Assembly: GCA_964400105.1 (NCBI GenBank)
Contig: CAYNTG010000051.1
Span: 1 to 15,374, forward strand
Source of the DNA: CAYNTG01 sp964400105
Lineage (GTDB): Bacteria > UBP14 > UBA6098
Reading direction: 5' to 3'
DNA length: 15,374 nt
Shown here: piece after piece, positions 13,339 to 15,374 of the stretch
Layout: the number at the start of each line of letters is the position of its first letter
Position numbering within the stretch: the stretch's first letter is position 1
Position numbers and translations under genes: made by a program
Notes under the pieces: model-generated
Database searches by the model: none
The model's input: the letters and a program-made list of their open reading frames with translations, nothing else
What the model was told of the DNA's origin: nothing

Positions 13339-14535
13339 ATGTTAAAACGCATAATTATAATTTTATTGGCGCTTCTCGCAACGGTCTCTCTCGCTCAAAA
13401 GCGATATTACCACGAGACCGGCGCGGCTATTCTGCGGATCGATGAGAAATATCCGGGGGCTTTTGCCGAACATCGATACATCGCGACAGGCTCGGATAAT
13501 CTTTTCCGGGCATTCCTCGCCTTCGGAGACGATTCCGGTGGGTGCGCATATGGAAGCGCACACATCTATGAACCGTTTTACACCGGGACATTCTCGATAA
13601 CCGACAGCCTTCGGGTATTCGAGTTTTTCGAGACGATAATCGATACGGACTCGACCGGAGCGCCTGTCGATACCGATTCGGTTATGGTTCGCTCGGAGAC
13701 ATTGCTGGAATACGCCGACTTCGATTACGGCATCAGGATAATGCAGCTCGTCGTCTCGGAGATGGACACTCAGGCCGCAATCTACGCCGAATTCGCCATA
13801 ACGAACGAGCGCGCGACGGCGATCGGGGGCTTGAGGGCGATTCTATTTTACGACGGCGACGTCCCGGACGACCTTTATATCGACGATTATCCGCTTTCGT
13901 TCGATTATCTCGAAGCCGTCGGTGTCCGCGACGGCGACACCGAGGTCTCTTCGGGGTTCTGCGGCCTTAAGCCAGATTCCGGAATGATCGTCGGCGCATG
14001 GAAGGATTGGGTCGATAGTCTCGTCATCCCGGATTCCTCTTACATGGATTCGATGGTATATCGCGTTCCCGAATGGCCAGCGGATTCCGTTCTTAGCGCC
14101 GGGGATTGGTCGAGCTATGGCTTATGGCTTCTGCCGACTATCGAACCGTGGGAAACCGAAACCATCGCGGTCTCGTTCATCGTTGCAGGTTCTGGTGGCA
14201 ATTTCGAACTCCTCGCGGCGAGCGTTCGGGGGGATAGCGTGGCACCGGTGGTCGCGGAAACAGATCTTCCAAAAAAATGCGCTATACGCCTATTTCCCAA
14301 TCCATTCAATTCATCCTGTTCAATCGAATTCACTGGCGGAAGAACAACAATCGAAAATATAACGATTTACGATATATCGGGGCGTTCGATTCGAAAACTA
14401 TATCTCGCACAACATGTTTGCACATGGGATGGGAAAAACGATCTCGGCACCGATTTGCCGAGCGGGATTTATCTCTTCGCCGCAAATGGGACCGACGGCG
14501 TTATCCATCGAACGCGGGCAGTTCTAATTAGATAA
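13339..14535 (+). CDS. Secreted protein with C-terminal sorting tail
   Basis: 398 residues. It begins with a signal peptide (MLKRIIIILLALLATVSLAQ, cleavage near 19). Residues about 22-305 form a beta-rich, acidic region. Its part around 130-285 resembles the N-terminal domain of the 1978-5475 product: RIMQL... here against RISQIL... there, then an 'N-rich turn, xxFxDxxxxD' stretch, then a strand ending in VSF or VQTSY. Residues 310-398 are a sorting tail with FPNPFN, YDISGRSIRKL, WDGKND, PSGIYLFAA and a final AVLIR. Export through a type IX-like pathway and surface attachment are inferred from the tail. No enzyme motif is visible. The promoter predicted at 13303-13330 implies little or no 5' leader. 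The gene is convergent with butyrate kinase. Confidence 0.83.
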   Translation: MLKRIIIILLALLATVSLAQKRYYHETGAAILRIDEKYPGAFAEHRYIATGSDNLFRAFLAFGDDSGGCAYGSAHIYEPFYTGTFSITDSLRVFEFFETIIDTDSTGAPVDTDSVMVRSETLLEYADFDYGIRIMQLVVSEMDTQAAIYAEFAITNERATAIGGLRAILFYDGDVPDDLYIDDYPLSFDYLEAVGVRDGDTEVSSGFCGLKPDSGMIVGAWKDWVDSLVIPDSSYMDSMVYRVPEWPADSVLSAGDWSSYGLWLLPTIEPWETETIAVSFIVAGSGGNFELLAASVRGDSVAPVVAETDLPKKCAIRLFPNPFNSSCSIEFTGGRTTIENITIYDISGRSIRKLYLAQHVCTWDGKNDLGTDLPSGIYLFAANGTDGVIHRTRAVLIR

Positions 14536-14536
14536 A

Positions 14537-14556
14537 AAATCCGATAAGTGGGATTT
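14537..14556 (+). terminator. Weak hairpin after the 13339 secreted-protein gene
   Basis: AAATCC (14537-14542) pairs with GGATTT (14551-14556) around an 8-base loop, directly after the stop codon. It is AT-rich, with only two G-C pairs and no T-tract, so it is only a possible terminator. Confidence 0.25.
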
Positions 14557-14584
14557 CGAACGACTAATATATTATACGCAATCT

Positions 14585-14619
14585 CTATTGCCCATTGCTA
14601 TTACCCATTACCTTTTACC
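14585..14619. repeat. Degenerate 7-bp tandem repeat, five units
   Basis: Reading from 14585 in steps of seven gives CTATTGC, CCATTGC, TATTACC, CATTACC and TTTTACC, all sharing a YNATTRC-like pattern. It lies between the convergent secreted-protein gene and butyrate kinase, outside coding sequence. It resembles the short heptamer tandem repeats found between genes in some bacteria; no function can be assigned. Confidence 0.55.
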
Positions 14620-14633
14620 TAATCTAGCTCTAT

Positions 14634-15374
14634 CTACTTATATTCTTTGGTCTTTTCACGGCCACTCAAAACCCGAAGCGTTCCACGAACGAGTCCTTCC
14701 ATTTCGTCCTCGCCGGGGTATATATGGACCGGAGCTATCCACCCGACATAATCGCGGACCATCGATACCACCGGATTGCTGAAAGCGATCCCGCCAGTGA
14801 TAAGAATAGCATCGACCTTGCCTTTGAGCGCGGTGGAGTAAGCGCCGATCTCCTTGGCTACATTGTATGCGAATGCCCGCTGCACCAGATCGAATTTTGC
14901 GTCGCTCTCGGCTTTTTTCTCGACTTCAATCATATCGTCCGTTCCCAAAAGACTGTAAACGCCGCCCTTCTTGAGCAACTTCGTGAACATCTCTTTCTGG
15001 GTATATTTGCCGGAATAGCAAAGTTTGACCAGCCCCATCATGGGCAAAGAACCACATCGTTGGGGCGAGAATGGCCCGCCGTCGTTGGCATTGTTGACAT
15101 CGATCATTCGACCCTTGCGGTGTGCCGTAATGCTTATCCCTCCGCCGAGATGGGCGATAACGAGATTCAGGTCGGAATATTTTTTTCCGTTTTCCAATGC
15201 ATATCTTTTGCCGATCATTTTGATATTTAGTGCGTGGCTCAGCGACACCCTCGGCAGCTCCTTCATACCCGATATATAGGATATATCGTCGAACTCATCG
15301 ACGCTGACCGGATCGACGATAAACGCCGGGATATTCAATGGATTCGCTATTTCGTCGGCGAGAAGGCATCCGAT
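14634..15374 (-). CDS. buk: Butyrate kinase, 5' end outside the window
   Basis: The frame is open to the right edge. Reading from 15374 gives IGCLLADEIANPLNIPAF and continues through FIVDPVSVDEFDD, ISGMKELPRVSLSHALN, HLGGGISITAHRKGRMIDVNN, DGGPFSPQRCGSLP, LLGTDDM and DAILITGGIAFS, ending at 14634. This is the ASKHA-fold acetate/butyrate kinase family, with the sequence pattern of Buk rather than AckA. It converts butyryl-phosphate plus ADP to butyrate plus ATP, or the branched-chain equivalents. The 246 residues seen are about 70 % of a usual 355-residue protein, so roughly 110 N-terminal residues lie outside. The apparent start at 15338 (TTG) is an internal leucine codon. A phosphotransbutyrylase gene often precedes buk and may lie to the right. 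Confidence 0.95.
   Translation of the reverse strand: MGCLLADEIANPLNIPAFIVDPVSVDEFDDISYISGMKELPRVSLSHALNIKMIGKRYALENGKKYSDLNLVIAHLGGGISITAHRKGRMIDVNNANDGGPFSPQRCGSLPMMGLVKLCYSGKYTQKEMFTKLLKKGGVYSLLGTDDMIEVEKKAESDAKFDLVQRAFAYNVAKEIGAYSTALKGKVDAILITGGIAFSNPVVSMVRDYVGWIAPVHIYPGEDEMEGLVRGTLRVLSGREKTKEYK

Noticed and set aside
14724..15230. 168-codon frame on the plus strand
   Set aside because: Antisense to butyrate kinase, whose conserved motifs occupy the other strand throughout.
1..15374. CRISPR array, tRNA, rRNA, phage genes or a full insertion sequence
   Set aside because: No regularly spaced repeats, cloverleaf-like segments, rRNA-like stretches, transposase or phage proteins were seen on either strand.

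Overview
The window looks like chromosome from an anaerobic, diderm bacterium of the FCB (Fibrobacterota-Chlorobiota-Bacteroidota) group or a related uncultured candidate phylum. The reasons are three secreted proteins with C-terminal tails of the 'PNPFN ... WDGRDDSG ... PSGIY ... LIR' kind (type IX secretion/FlgD-Ig-like tails), a lipoprotein thioredoxin, a butyrate kinase, a polyferredoxin-like membrane protein, and a thioredoxin reductase without the NADPH motif. This placement is an inference; no marker gene here fixes the phylum.

Left part (1-7217): a secreted von Willebrand factor A protein (minus, runs off the left edge) is divergent from a plus-strand run. That run holds a secreted protein with two similar halves and no recognised family (1063-1935), a 1165-residue secreted multi-domain protein with a sorting tail (1978-5475), a hairpin, a smaller secreted protein with the same kind of tail (5537-6379), and a PHP-family phosphoesterase resembling histidinol-phosphatase (6393-7217). 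This is mainly an envelope/surface cluster.

Middle (7218-9127): a 463-bp non-coding stretch that is AT-rich with a GC-rich island, then hisS (histidyl-tRNA synthetase) behind a near-consensus promoter. Between hisS and the convergent trxB-like gene sits a 132-bp insertion with 10-bp terminal inverted repeats and a perfect 7-bp flanking duplication. It looks like a MITE; removing it makes the two stop codons abut exactly.

Right-middle (9128-13251, all minus): two transcription units. rsmI overlaps a NikR-like regulator that lacks most nickel ligands. Downstream, yigZ (IMPACT family), a TlpA/ResA-like lipoprotein, a NapH-like membrane Fe-S protein and a TrxB-like flavoprotein are packed as an operon. 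The last three could form a cytoplasm-to-envelope disulfide-reducing electron chain, which is the most interesting functional hypothesis here.

Right end (13252-15374): divergent, apparently leaderless promoters serve rsmI and a third sorting-tail secreted protein (13339-14535). A degenerate heptamer tandem repeat follows, then the C-terminal two thirds of butyrate kinase (minus, runs off the right edge). No rRNA, tRNA or CRISPR array was seen.
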